Both the position numbers and the translations under genes were made by a program. From Alphaproteobacteria bacterium (GTDB taxonomy: Bacteria > Pseudomonadota > Alphaproteobacteria > Rhodobacterales > Rhodobacteraceae), in assembly GCA_030425945.1 (NCBI GenBank), contig JAUHZL010000175.1, forward strand, positions 1 through 6,528: a stretch of DNA of 6,528 nt, in the 5' to 3' direction. Below, in pieces: positions 1 to 4,732 of this stretch; the stretch's first letter is position 1; every line of letters begins with the position of its first letter. Below the pieces are notes generated by a model. That model had not been told where the DNA came from. It worked only from the letters and a program-made list of their open reading frames with translations, and made no database searches.

Positions 1-78
1 CGCCCCGGCAATGTCGAACGGGCCGGTCAGGGTCACCTTCAGGGTCCCGTTCTCGAGTTCGGTCTGGGTCATCTGCAT
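1..78 (-). CDS. STAS-like protein, N-terminal fragment (partial)
   Basis: Only the first 26 codons are in the window; the gene continues beyond position 1. The visible start is MQMTQTELENG followed by LKVTLTGPFDIAGA. A short beta strand, a turn, then a strand reading L-x-G-x-F/L-D-I is how STAS domains of anti-sigma-factor antagonists usually begin, and this is the basis of the call. The start is supported by an AGGAG ribosome site (88-92 on this strand) nine bases upstream; a second ATG two codons later is an alternative. It lies 110 bases downstream of the cyclic-nucleotide-binding gene on the same strand, so the two may be co-transcribed. STAS proteins of this sort bind anti-sigma kinases in partner-switching systems. 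The fragment is too short to show the phosphorylatable Ser/Thr, so the family call is tentative. Confidence 0.5.
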   Translation of the reverse strand, partial: MQMTQTELENGTLKVTLTGPFDIAGA

Positions 79-168
79 CGCGTGTCTCTCCTTTGCGGGG
101 GGCAGGCGGCCACCCCGTGCGAAAGATAGCTGTTAGCCTCGCTCTGCGACAGTTTCTTGACAGGCGCC

Positions 169-184
169 GGGCGAAGCACCGCCC
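169..184 (-). terminator. Weak hairpin after the cyclic-nucleotide-binding gene
   Basis: GGGCG (169-173) and CGCCC (180-184) form a 5-bp stem with a 6-base loop, just past the stop codon of the minus-strand gene. There is no T tract, and in this GC-rich sequence a 5-bp stem is weak evidence. It may be an inefficient terminator or chance. Confidence 0.2.
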
Positions 185-188
185 CGCG

Positions 189-929
189 TCAGTTCAGGCG
201 GCCGGGGCGCGGCGGCACGGCTGGGCGCGGCGCGGCGGCGGCAGGACGCGGCATCGGGATCGACTGGGCGACCTTGCCCGCCAGATCGCGGGTGAACCGG
301 GCGATCAGCGCGTTGTTGAGACCGGCGTTGCGCCGCATCAGCGCCTTCAGGTCGTCGGTCTGCCAGGCCACGAAGGGCGTGCCCGGCGGCAGCACGACGC
401 TGGCGCTGGCGGCGTTGCCGGTGAGGAAGGCGATCTCGCCCGCGAACCCGGGTCCCTTCGCCTCGGCCTGCTGGTCGCCCTTGACCACGAGGAAGCGGAA
501 CCCCTCGATGTAGAAGAGCTTCGAGACCTCGTCGCCCTCGAGGATGATCCGGGTCTCCTCGACCGTCTGGCGGTAGTCGGCGATCCGGTTGATCCGCCGG
601 AACTGGCCGGGTGTCAGGGTGCGGAAGGCGGCGTAGAGACGTTTCTGGCGCGCGGGCAGCGCGAAGGTGGTCCGTTCCCGCAGGAAGGCCAGCACCACCA
701 GCAGCCCGAGCGCCCCGAGCAGGGCCAGCGCCGCGCCATAGGGCAGCGCCGGGCCGACGATCAGCGCCACGTAGATGGCGTCGAACAGGATCCCGGCGAA
801 GACGAGCGCGCGCAGCCAGACCTCGTCGCGGGCGAGAAAGCCGGCCGCCTTCAGCACCAGCCCCGCCATGAGCAGCGTCTCGAGCCCGTAGAGCCCGAGC
901 GGCATCCCGACATAGGCCGTATCGTCCAT
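189..929 (-). CDS. Popeye-like membrane protein with cyclic-nucleotide-binding domain
   Basis: A 246-residue protein. Residues 10-32, 37-58 and 62-83 are hydrophobic and predict three membrane helices. A basic stretch (R84-R97) and an LYAAFRTLTPGQFRRI segment (98-113) lead into a cyclic-nucleotide-binding beta roll (about 118-222). In that roll, ILEGD (129-133), LFYIEGFRFLVVKGD (138-152) and FAGEIAFLTG (162-171) match the strands and phosphate-binding cassette of CRP-type domains. Three helices, a short linker, then one such domain is the layout of Popeye-domain proteins, so it is probably a membrane sensor with its ligand domain in the cytoplasm. The arginine normally found in 'RSAT' of the phosphate-binding cassette is replaced (NAASASV, 172-178), so nucleotide binding is doubtful. 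The C-terminal 20 residues are Pro/Ala-rich. The start at 929 was chosen because GGGGAG (935-940) sits five bases upstream; an in-frame ATG at 998 would add 23 hydrophilic residues without a comparable site. The gene is divergent from the response regulator. Confidence 0.75.
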   Translation of the reverse strand: MDDTAYVGMPLGLYGLETLLMAGLVLKAAGFLARDEVWLRALVFAGILFDAIYVALIVGPALPYGAALALLGALGLLVVLAFLRERTTFALPARQKRLYAAFRTLTPGQFRRINRIADYRQTVEETRIILEGDEVSKLFYIEGFRFLVVKGDQQAEAKGPGFAGEIAFLTGNAASASVVLPPGTPFVAWQTDDLKALMRRNAGLNNALIARFTRDLAGKVAQSIPMPRPAAAAPRPAVPPRPGRLN

Positions 930-934
930 GACCT

Positions 935-940
935 CTCCCC
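935..940 (-). promoter_or_regulatory. Ribosome binding site deciding the start at 929
   Basis: On the minus strand GGGGAG lies five bases before the ATG at 929. The longer reading frame beginning at 998 has no comparable purine-rich site, so this site favours the shorter protein. Confidence 0.6.
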
Positions 941-1203
941 TGCCCGCCTGATCCCCGGTCGGAGCCTTGGGATACCGGTCCTGCCCGGGGGCGTCCATCG
1001 CGACGCGGCGTTTTTCGCGGCGGCGTGGTGACCGGGTCGCAGGGGCCCCGCTGCGGGCGCGGCCGGATCACCGGGGGCGACCCGCGTCGTCCGTCGCCCC
1101 GTATCGATGGACAGGGGAATGGGAACTTGCGACAACAAGGACCTGAGAAGCCCTGGTGCCCGCTCCCCCCCGCCTTACCGCCGGGTCCGGGCGGCGCCAC
1201 TCC

Positions 1204-1208
1204 GGGAG
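1204..1208 (+). promoter_or_regulatory. Ribosome binding site of the response regulator
   Basis: GGGAG ends eight bases before the ATG at 1217. It selects this start over the upstream in-frame GTG at 1025, which would add 64 residues unrelated to any receiver domain. Confidence 0.65.
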
Positions 1209-1216
1209 ACGAGCGG

Positions 1217-1831
1217 ATGCACGTGCTGTTGGCGGATGATCACGACCTGTTTCTCGAAACCGTGGGCGCCTATCTCGAGGCCCGCGCGGAGATCACGGTC
1301 GAGACCTGCGGCACGCTCGACGACGCCTGCGCGCGGCTGGAAGCGGGCACCCGTTACGACCTCGTCCTGCTGGACTTCTCCATGCCAGGGATGCGCGGGC
1401 TCGACGGGCTGACGCGCGCGCTGGCCTGCAGCGGCGGCATCCCCGTCGGGATCATGTCGGGCACCGCCACGCGCGACACCGCCAACGCGGCCATCGCCGC
1501 CGGGGCGGTCGGCTTCCTGCCCAAGACGATGGCCGCCAAGTCGCTGGTCAACGCGATCCGGTTCATGGCGATGGGCGAGACCTACGTGCCGCTCGACTTC
1601 CTGAACGGGACCGGTCCGGGCGCCGAGGGCGACCTTGCCGCCAGCCTGTCCGAACGCGAACGGCAGGTGCTGCAGGGCCTCTGCCGCGGCGAGTCGAACA
1701 AGGAAATCGCCCGCGACCTCGACCTGCAGGAGGTCACCGTCAAGCTGCACGTGAAGACGCTGTGCCGCAAGCTGGGCGCCACCAACCGCACGCAGGCCGC
1801 GCTGATCGGACGGGAGGCCGGGCTGGCCTGA
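1217..1831 (+). CDS. NarL/LuxR-family two-component response regulator
   Basis: A 204-residue DNA-binding response regulator. The receiver domain (2-120) begins HVLLADDHDLF with acidic residues D7 and D8. It has the phosphoacceptor D53 in LVLLDFSMPGMRG, the switch Ser at S81 (IMSGT) and the conserved K103 (FLPKT). A linker (121-142) leads to a LuxR-type helix-turn-helix (143-204): LSERERQVLQGLCRG, then SNKEIARDLDL, then the recognition helix EVTVKLHVKTLCRKLGA and NRTQAAL. All residues needed for phosphorylation are present, so it should be controlled by a histidine kinase, but none is in the window. It is transcribed divergently from the Popeye-like gene and ends about 200 bases before bactofilin 1, on the same strand. 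Its targets are unknown; the divergent membrane protein and the downstream envelope genes are natural candidates, by position only. Confidence 0.93.
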   Translation: MHVLLADDHDLFLETVGAYLEARAEITVETCGTLDDACARLEAGTRYDLVLLDFSMPGMRGLDGLTRALACSGGIPVGIMSGTATRDTANAAIAAGAVGFLPKTMAAKSLVNAIRFMAMGETYVPLDFLNGTGPGAEGDLAASLSERERQVLQGLCRGESNKEIARDLDLQEVTVKLHVKTLCRKLGATNRTQAALIGREAGLA

Positions 1832-1835
1832 TCCC

Positions 1836-1861
1836 GCGGCCGGGGCGCCCCGCCCGACCGC
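1836..1861 (+). terminator. Possible GC-rich terminator after the response regulator
   Basis: The perfect palindrome CGGGGCGCCCCG (1841-1852) is flanked by GCGG (1836-1839) and CCGC (1858-1861), giving a small hairpin beginning five bases after the stop. There is no T tract, so terminator function is uncertain. Confidence 0.3.
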
Positions 1862-1895
1862 AGCGCCGCCGGTCCTTTGTCCACAGCCGGGTCGC

Positions 1896-1970
1896 GGAGA
1901 TACCTACTTCATGTTGTAGTCTGGCGATTTCTGCGCAACAGGGGTGGTAGGAACCACCCCAGGTATCTTC
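1896..1970 (+). promoter_or_regulatory. Nested inverted repeats: candidate structured leader of bactofilin 1
   Basis: The outer arms GGAGATACCT (1896-1905) and AGGTATCTTC (1961-1970) can pair over 10 bp with one G-U. Immediately inside the 3' arm is a perfect 8-bp hairpin, GGGGTGGT (1941-1948) and ACCACCCC (1953-1960), with loop AGGA. A weaker GTTG/CAAC pairing (1913-1916 with 1936-1939) could give a third arm, so an RNA from here could fold as a three-way junction. The stretch is visibly less GC-rich than its surroundings. It ends 67 bases before the bactofilin 1 start. Alternatives are a protein operator (the 5' arm overlaps a possible -10 placed 16-17 bases after TTGTCC at 1877-1882) or a terminator for the response regulator transcript. 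Confidence 0.45.
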
Positions 1971-2022
1971 CGTTTTCTTGACCGCGGACCCGATCCCTCC
2001 CCTCCTACCGGCGCTGCCAATC

Positions 2023-2032
2023 AGGAAAGGGA
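2023..2032 (+). promoter_or_regulatory. Ribosome binding site of bactofilin 1
   Basis: AGGAAAGGGA lies five bases before the ATG at 2038. It decides that start over the in-frame TTG at 1978. Confidence 0.6.
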
Positions 2033-2037
2033 ACCAC

Positions 2038-2481
2038 ATGGGTCCAACCACGCGCCCGGGCCAACCGCCCGCACGTCCGGAACCGCCACAGCGGCTCGAG
2101 GGATCGTACATCGGCGCCGAGCTGCTCATCGAGGGGGTCATCGAGGGGGCGAGGCACCTCGTCATCGACGGCAACGTGAAAGGCACGATCGGCGCGGGTC
2201 GTGTCACCATCGGGGGCGACGCCCGGGTCGATGGCGAGATCGAGGCACAAGACCTCACGATCAACGGCACGCTCAAGGGCAAGATCACGACCGGCAACCT
2301 CGTGCTGCGGAGCACCGCCGACGTCGATGCCGACATCGTCTACGCGACCCTCGGGATCGACAACGGCGCCCGCATCAACGCGACGCTGCACTGCGCCGAA
2401 ACCGAGTCGGCCGCGCATGACGACCGCGCCGCGGCCCCGGCGGAGGCCGAGGACGGCTCGGTGCTGGTCGTCAACGGCTGA
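2038..2481 (+). CDS. Bactofilin 1 (polymer-forming cytoskeletal protein)
   Basis: A 147-residue bactofilin (polymer-forming, DUF583 family). The head (1-21) is Pro/Arg-rich and disordered. The core (about 22-119) shows the family's beta-helix rhythm, with Gly at turns and alternating hydrophobic residues: LLIEGVIEG, LVIDGNVKGTI, VTIGGDARVDGEI, LTINGTLKGKI, LVLRSTADVDADI, LGIDNGARINATL. The acidic tail (120-147) is rich in Ala, Glu and Asp. Bactofilins self-assemble without nucleotide into filaments or sheets that recruit cell-wall enzymes. Unlike the bactofilin encoded next, it lacks an MFSK-type N terminus and has no visible membrane anchor. It may therefore depend on its partner for membrane association; that is inference. 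The length is normal for the family. A hairpin-rich spacer separates it from bactofilin 2. Confidence 0.92.
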   Translation: MGPTTRPGQPPARPEPPQRLEGSYIGAELLIEGVIEGARHLVIDGNVKGTIGAGRVTIGGDARVDGEIEAQDLTINGTLKGKITTGNLVLRSTADVDADIVYATLGIDNGARINATLHCAETESAAHDDRAAAPAEAEDGSVLVVNG

Positions 2482-2496
2482 CCGGGACCGGATGAC

Positions 2497-2537
2497 CCGG
2501 ACAGGCCGTGCGCCCCGAGGGGCCACGGCCTGTCCGG
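2497..2537 (+). terminator. Strong hairpin after bactofilin 1
   Basis: CCGGACAGGCCGTG (2497-2510) pairs perfectly with CACGGCCTGTCCGG (2524-2537). Inside it GCCCC (2512-2516) pairs with GGGGC (2519-2523) after one bulged C. The near-continuous 19-bp stem begins 15 bases after the stop. No T tract follows, so it may terminate weakly or act as a 3' end stabiliser that sets the relative levels of the two bactofilins. Confidence 0.65.
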
Positions 2538-2557
2538 ACCTCACGGAACAGACTTTA

Positions 2558-2584
2558 GAAGAGGCTGACGTCTCGCGCCTCTTC
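2558..2584. repeat. Second inverted repeat between the bactofilins
   Basis: GAAGAGGC (2558-2565) and GCCTCTTC (2577-2584) are perfect 8-bp arms around an 11-base centre that includes the palindrome GACGTC. It lies 20 bases after the strong hairpin and about 100 bases before bactofilin 2, a suitable place for an operator or a leader hairpin for a promoter of bactofilin 2. Confidence 0.45.
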
Positions 2585-2688
2585 GGCCAGAACTGCACCG
2601 GGCAAGGGGAACGAATGGCGGGGGGCATGCGCCGTCCTGCCCGCGCCCTCCCGCTCGGCGAGGCAGACACAGGCAGAAAGGACGCAAG

Positions 2689-3180
2689 ATGTTTTCGAAA
2701 TCCAAGATCCACGAACCCGGACCGGGGACACCGGAGGTTCAGCGTCCCGCGGCGCTCGGCACCCCGATCCAGCGCCCCGTCCCGCCGATGCCGCGCGACG
2801 AGTCGCGGGCCGACGAGGTCGCCCGTCCGAAGACGATCCCCTCGGTGATCTCGCAGGAGATGAGCATCACCGGCAACCTGCGCGGAACCGGCGAGATCAA
2901 GGTCGAAGGCCGGGTGAAGGGCGATATCCGCACCCACCTGCTGACCGTGGGGGAAACCGCGCTGATCGAGGGCGAGGTGCTGGCCGATGACGTCGTGATC
3001 CACGGTCACATCGTCGGCACGGTGCGCGGCCTGAAGGTGCGTCTGTCGGCCACCGCGCGCGTCGAGGGCGATATCCACCACAAGATGCTCGCCATCGAGT
3101 CGGGTGCTGGGTTCGAAGGCTCGGTGCACCGGCAGGACGATCCGCTCGGGAAGCCCGACGGTCGCGGCGCGAAGAAGTAA
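2689..3180 (+). CDS. Bactofilin 2 (polymer-forming, MFSK N terminus)
   Basis: A 163-residue bactofilin. It opens with MFSKSKI, closely resembling the short N-terminal membrane-targeting peptide known for Caulobacter BacA (MFSK...). A Pro-rich disordered linker (10-50) follows, then the beta-helix core (about 54-147): ISQEMSITGNLRGTGEIKVEGRVKGDI, LLTVGETALIEGEVLADDVVIHGHIVGTV, VRLSATARVEGDI, LAIESGAGFEGSV. The tail (148-163) is short and basic. The DxxI/ExxI spacing with Gly turns is characteristic of the family. AAAGGA (2677-2682) lies six bases before the ATG. It probably polymerises on the inner face of the cytoplasmic membrane, possibly with bactofilin 1, and recruits cell-wall enzymes. 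The uppP gene follows on the same strand after a 144-base spacer. Confidence 0.93.
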   Translation: MFSKSKIHEPGPGTPEVQRPAALGTPIQRPVPPMPRDESRADEVARPKTIPSVISQEMSITGNLRGTGEIKVEGRVKGDIRTHLLTVGETALIEGEVLADDVVIHGHIVGTVRGLKVRLSATARVEGDIHHKMLAIESGAGFEGSVHRQDDPLGKPDGRGAKK

Positions 3181-3201
3181 TCGGCCCGGGCGGTGCCGAC
3201 G

Positions 3202-3227
3202 CGGGACAGGCGGTCGCGCCTGTTCCG
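3202..3227 (+). terminator. Hairpin after bactofilin 2
   Basis: CGGGACAGGCG (3202-3212) and CGCCTGTTCCG (3217-3227) form an 11-bp stem with one G-U pair and the four-base loop GTCG, 21 bases past the stop. No strong T tract follows. It is probably a terminator or transcript-end hairpin for the bactofilin mRNA. Confidence 0.55.
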
Positions 3228-3250
3228 TCACTCCGCCCGACGACCACCGC

Positions 3251-3293
3251 CACGATGCCAGCCGGGTCACGGGACCCGCACGGCTGGCGCGTG
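3251..3293 (+). promoter_or_regulatory. Large hairpin in the uppP leader
   Basis: The core is GCCAGCC (3257-3263) with GGCTGGC (3282-3288), continuing as GGGTC (3264-3268) with GACCC (3273-3277) around loop ACGG. CACG (3251-3254) can also pair with CGTG (3290-3293). The result is a stem of about 17 bp with a four-base bulge on the 3' side and a bulged A. It ends 31 bases before the uppP start, which has almost no ribosome site, so it could influence uppP translation or be a second terminator. Confidence 0.45.
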
Positions 3294-3324
3294 CCGGTGC
3301 TGCGATCAACCTGGACCCGTTCTC

Positions 3325-4128
3325 ATGAGCCTGCTCTTCATTCTCCTGATTGCCGTGATCCAGGGACTCACGGAGTTCCTTCCCGTCTCCTCGGCCGGGC
3401 ACCTGGCGGCCGTGCCGCTGCTGACCGGACTGCCCGACCAGGGGCTGAAGATCGACGTCGCGGTGCATGTCGGCACGCTCGGGGCCGTGGTCTACTATTT
3501 CCGGGACGACGTGGCCCTTGCCCTGACCGGCGTCGGAAACCTGCTGACCGGCCGGCTGGACGGACGGGGCGTCCGTCTCGCGGTGTGCCTGCTGATCGCC
3601 ACGGTGCCGGTCCTGCTGGCCGGGGCGGCCATCCGGCTGCTGGGGGTCGATCTGCTGCTGCGGTCCCTGCCCGTCATCGGCTGGGCCACGCTGATCTTCG
3701 GCGGCCTCCTGTGGTGGGCGGACCGCGAGGGCGTGCACGAGTGGCGGGCCGAAAGCTGGTCCCTCAGGGATGCCGTTTTCATGGGGCTGGCGCAGATCCT
3801 CGCCCTCGTCCCCGGCACGTCCCGCGCCGGGATCACGATCACCGCGGCGCGCTGGCTGGGCTACCGGCGCGAGGAAGCGGCCCGGCTGTCGATGCTGATG
3901 TCGGTCCCGGCGATCCTCGCCTCCGCCGCCTATCTCGGCCTCGAAAGCGGCGTCACGCTGACCTGGGACGGCGTGCTGCAAACCGCGGTTGCCGTGCTCG
4001 CGTCCTTCGGGGCCGCGCTGGTCGCCCTGTTCCTGATGATGCGGTATCTCCGGGTCTACGGCTACATGCCCTACGTGATCTACCGGATCGGGCTGGGGCT
4101 GGTGCTCCTCGTCATTGCGTACACCTGA
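3325..4128 (+). CDS. uppP: Undecaprenyl-diphosphatase UppP
   Basis: A 267-residue integral membrane enzyme that removes a phosphate from undecaprenyl pyrophosphate to regenerate the carrier lipid for peptidoglycan and other envelope polymers; loss or excess alters bacitracin sensitivity. Two family signatures are clear. One is the (E/Q)xxxE block with the following serines and histidine: QGLTEFLPVSSAGHL (13-27), giving Q13, E17, S22, S23, H26. The other is the PGxSR block, PGTSRAGIT (163-171), with S166 and R167. Both blocks have Ala where many homologues have Ser (A24, A168). Several hydrophobic helices and a normal length support an intact protein. H48 in VAVHVGTLGAV is also typical. The ATG at 3325 fits the family N terminus, but the ribosome site is weak (GGA at 3313-3315). 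The enzyme is also called BacA, unrelated to bactofilin BacA. It lies downstream of the two bactofilins and 64 bases before the next gene. Confidence 0.96.
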   Translation: MSLLFILLIAVIQGLTEFLPVSSAGHLAAVPLLTGLPDQGLKIDVAVHVGTLGAVVYYFRDDVALALTGVGNLLTGRLDGRGVRLAVCLLIATVPVLLAGAAIRLLGVDLLLRSLPVIGWATLIFGGLLWWADREGVHEWRAESWSLRDAVFMGLAQILALVPGTSRAGITITAARWLGYRREEAARLSMLMSVPAILASAAYLGLESGVTLTWDGVLQTAVAVLASFGAALVALFLMMRYLRVYGYMPYVIYRIGLGLVLLVIAYT

Positions 4129-4180
4129 TGCAGCCCCTCCCGCGACGCACGCTCTCCGACATGGCGCTCCGGGATCACGT

Positions 4181-4187
4181 GAGGGAC
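4181..4187 (+). promoter_or_regulatory. Ribosome binding site for the GTG start at 4193
   Basis: GAGGGAC ends five bases before the GTG at 4193. It is the main reason for choosing that start over the in-frame TTG at 4115, which would overlap the end of uppP. Confidence 0.5.
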
Positions 4188-4192
4188 AGGCC

Positions 4193-4540
4193 GTGATCCT
4201 CGGCACCTATGCGGGCTTCCTCGACGGCCGCTACCTCGGGCTCTACCGGGCCTTCTTCCGCTGGGGCGCGCGGCGCAGGGTGGCCCGCGACGTGGGCCGC
4301 CGCGCCCGCGATCCGGGCGTGACCGTCTACCGCGTCTCGCCCGAGGTCCGGGCCGCGCTCGGGGAATGGGCCCTTGCCGGGGCCGACAGCCTGCGCTGCC
4401 CGATCCCCGCCGAGCGCGGCAAGCGGCGCTACCCGGTGCCGCGCCATTTCGAGAGGGACCTCTGGGGCGGCGCCTATGACCCGCAGGACGACGCAGCGTC
4501 GGCCCGCGGCCCGGACGAGGCAGATCCGCCGACCGGCTGA
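4193..4540 (+). CDS. Hypothetical protein downstream of uppP
   Basis: A 115-residue protein I do not recognise. Strong third-position GC and sensible composition argue that this is the coding frame. The N terminus (1-24) is aromatic and hydrophobic (ILGTYAGFLDGRYLGLYRAFFRW), like an amphipathic helix or a weak membrane-associated segment. A highly basic stretch follows (R27-R39). The middle reads VTVYRVSPEVRAALGEWALAGADSLRCPIPAERG (43-76), with a single Cys (C69). An aromatic RRYPVPRHFERDLWGGAYDP segment (78-97) precedes an acidic, disordered tail. No catalytic motif is apparent. The GTG start at 4193 is supported by GAGGGAC just upstream. It lies 64 bases after uppP on the same strand and is likely co-transcribed. 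The opposite strand also has an open frame here, but its product is low-complexity Ala/Pro/Gly. Confidence 0.62.
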   Translation: MILGTYAGFLDGRYLGLYRAFFRWGARRRVARDVGRRARDPGVTVYRVSPEVRAALGEWALAGADSLRCPIPAERGKRRYPVPRHFERDLWGGAYDPQDDAASARGPDEADPPTG

Positions 4541-4556
4541 CCCAGGCCAAGGTCCG

Positions 4557-4604
4557 GGGCTGCCGGGCTGCCGGGCTGCCGGGCTGCCGGGCTGCCGGGC
4601 TGCC
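4557..4604. repeat. Octamer tandem repeat, GGGCTGCC x6
   Basis: Six perfect head-to-tail copies of GGGCTGCC fill 48 bases, beginning 16 bases after the stop of the hypothetical gene and ending three bases before an inverted repeat. Each unit contains GGC-T-GCC, so single strands can self-pair with T-T mismatches, which promotes slippage during replication. The copy number is probably variable between strains. It is outside any well-supported gene. Confidence 0.95.
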
Positions 4605-4606
4605 GA

Positions 4607-4641
4607 GTAATTCGGAGGCGCAAGGGCGCCAGAGGAATTAC
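4607..4641. repeat. Nested inverted repeat beside the octamer array
   Basis: The outer arms are GTAATTC (4607-4613) and GAATTAC (4635-4641); the inner arms are GGCGC (4617-4621) and GCGCC (4626-4630) with loop AAGG. The result is a hairpin with a small 3/4-base internal loop, AT-rich at its base and GC-rich at its tip. It could end the uppP transcript, although no T tract follows. GTAATTCC recurs at 4690-4697 and could compete for the 3' arm. Confidence 0.6.
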
Positions 4642-4732
4642 AGGGCAAACCAATCAGAAGCCCTCACAAGGATCCACAGCATTAAGTTGGTAATTCCAGA
4701 AAATTGACCCCCACCGGGGCCGTCCAATTCCC

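Larger units (their letters stand above)
930..1216. other. Divergent intergenic region, 287 bases
   Basis: This separates the minus-strand Popeye-like gene from the plus-strand response regulator and so should hold promoters for both. I see no convincing -35/-10 pair on either strand and no gene with a sensible start. Small inverted repeats exist (CGGGTCGC at 1033-1040 with GCGACCCG at 1077-1084; GTCCATCG at 993-1000 with CGATGGAC at 1105-1112), but their spacing and the high GC content make chance a fair explanation. Confidence 0.6.

Noticed and set aside
155..160. Plus-strand TTGACA, a perfect -35 hexamer
   Set aside because: No -10-like sequence lies at the right distance and no plus-strand gene follows; the region downstream is the minus-strand coding sequence.
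993..1112. Inverted repeat GTCCATCG / CGATGGAC in the divergent region
   Set aside because: The arms are 8 bp and over 100 bases apart, with nothing organised between them; this is likely chance at this GC content.
3193..3324. Upstream extension of uppP from the GTG at 3193
   Set aside because: The added 44 residues are Arg/Pro-rich and hydrophilic, unlike the family N terminus, and would place two strong hairpins inside the coding sequence.
2499..4195. The 12-mer GGACAGGCCGTG at 2499-2510 and again at 4184-4195
   Set aside because: One copy is a terminator arm and the other spans a ribosome site and GTG start. There is no shared flanking sequence or common role, so coincidence is likely.
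2005..4206. A 733-codon open frame on the minus strand opposite the bactofilins and uppP
   Set aside because: Its product is low-complexity, rich in Arg, Gln, Gly, Asp and His, with no domain. It mirrors the codon bias of three well-supported plus-strand genes, so it is a GC-driven shadow.
4175..4648. Minus-strand open frame spanning the octamer array, giving ARQPGSP repeats
   Set aside because: The repetitive peptide comes from translating the octamer. The remainder is Ala/Pro/Gly-rich and lies opposite a better-supported plus-strand frame.
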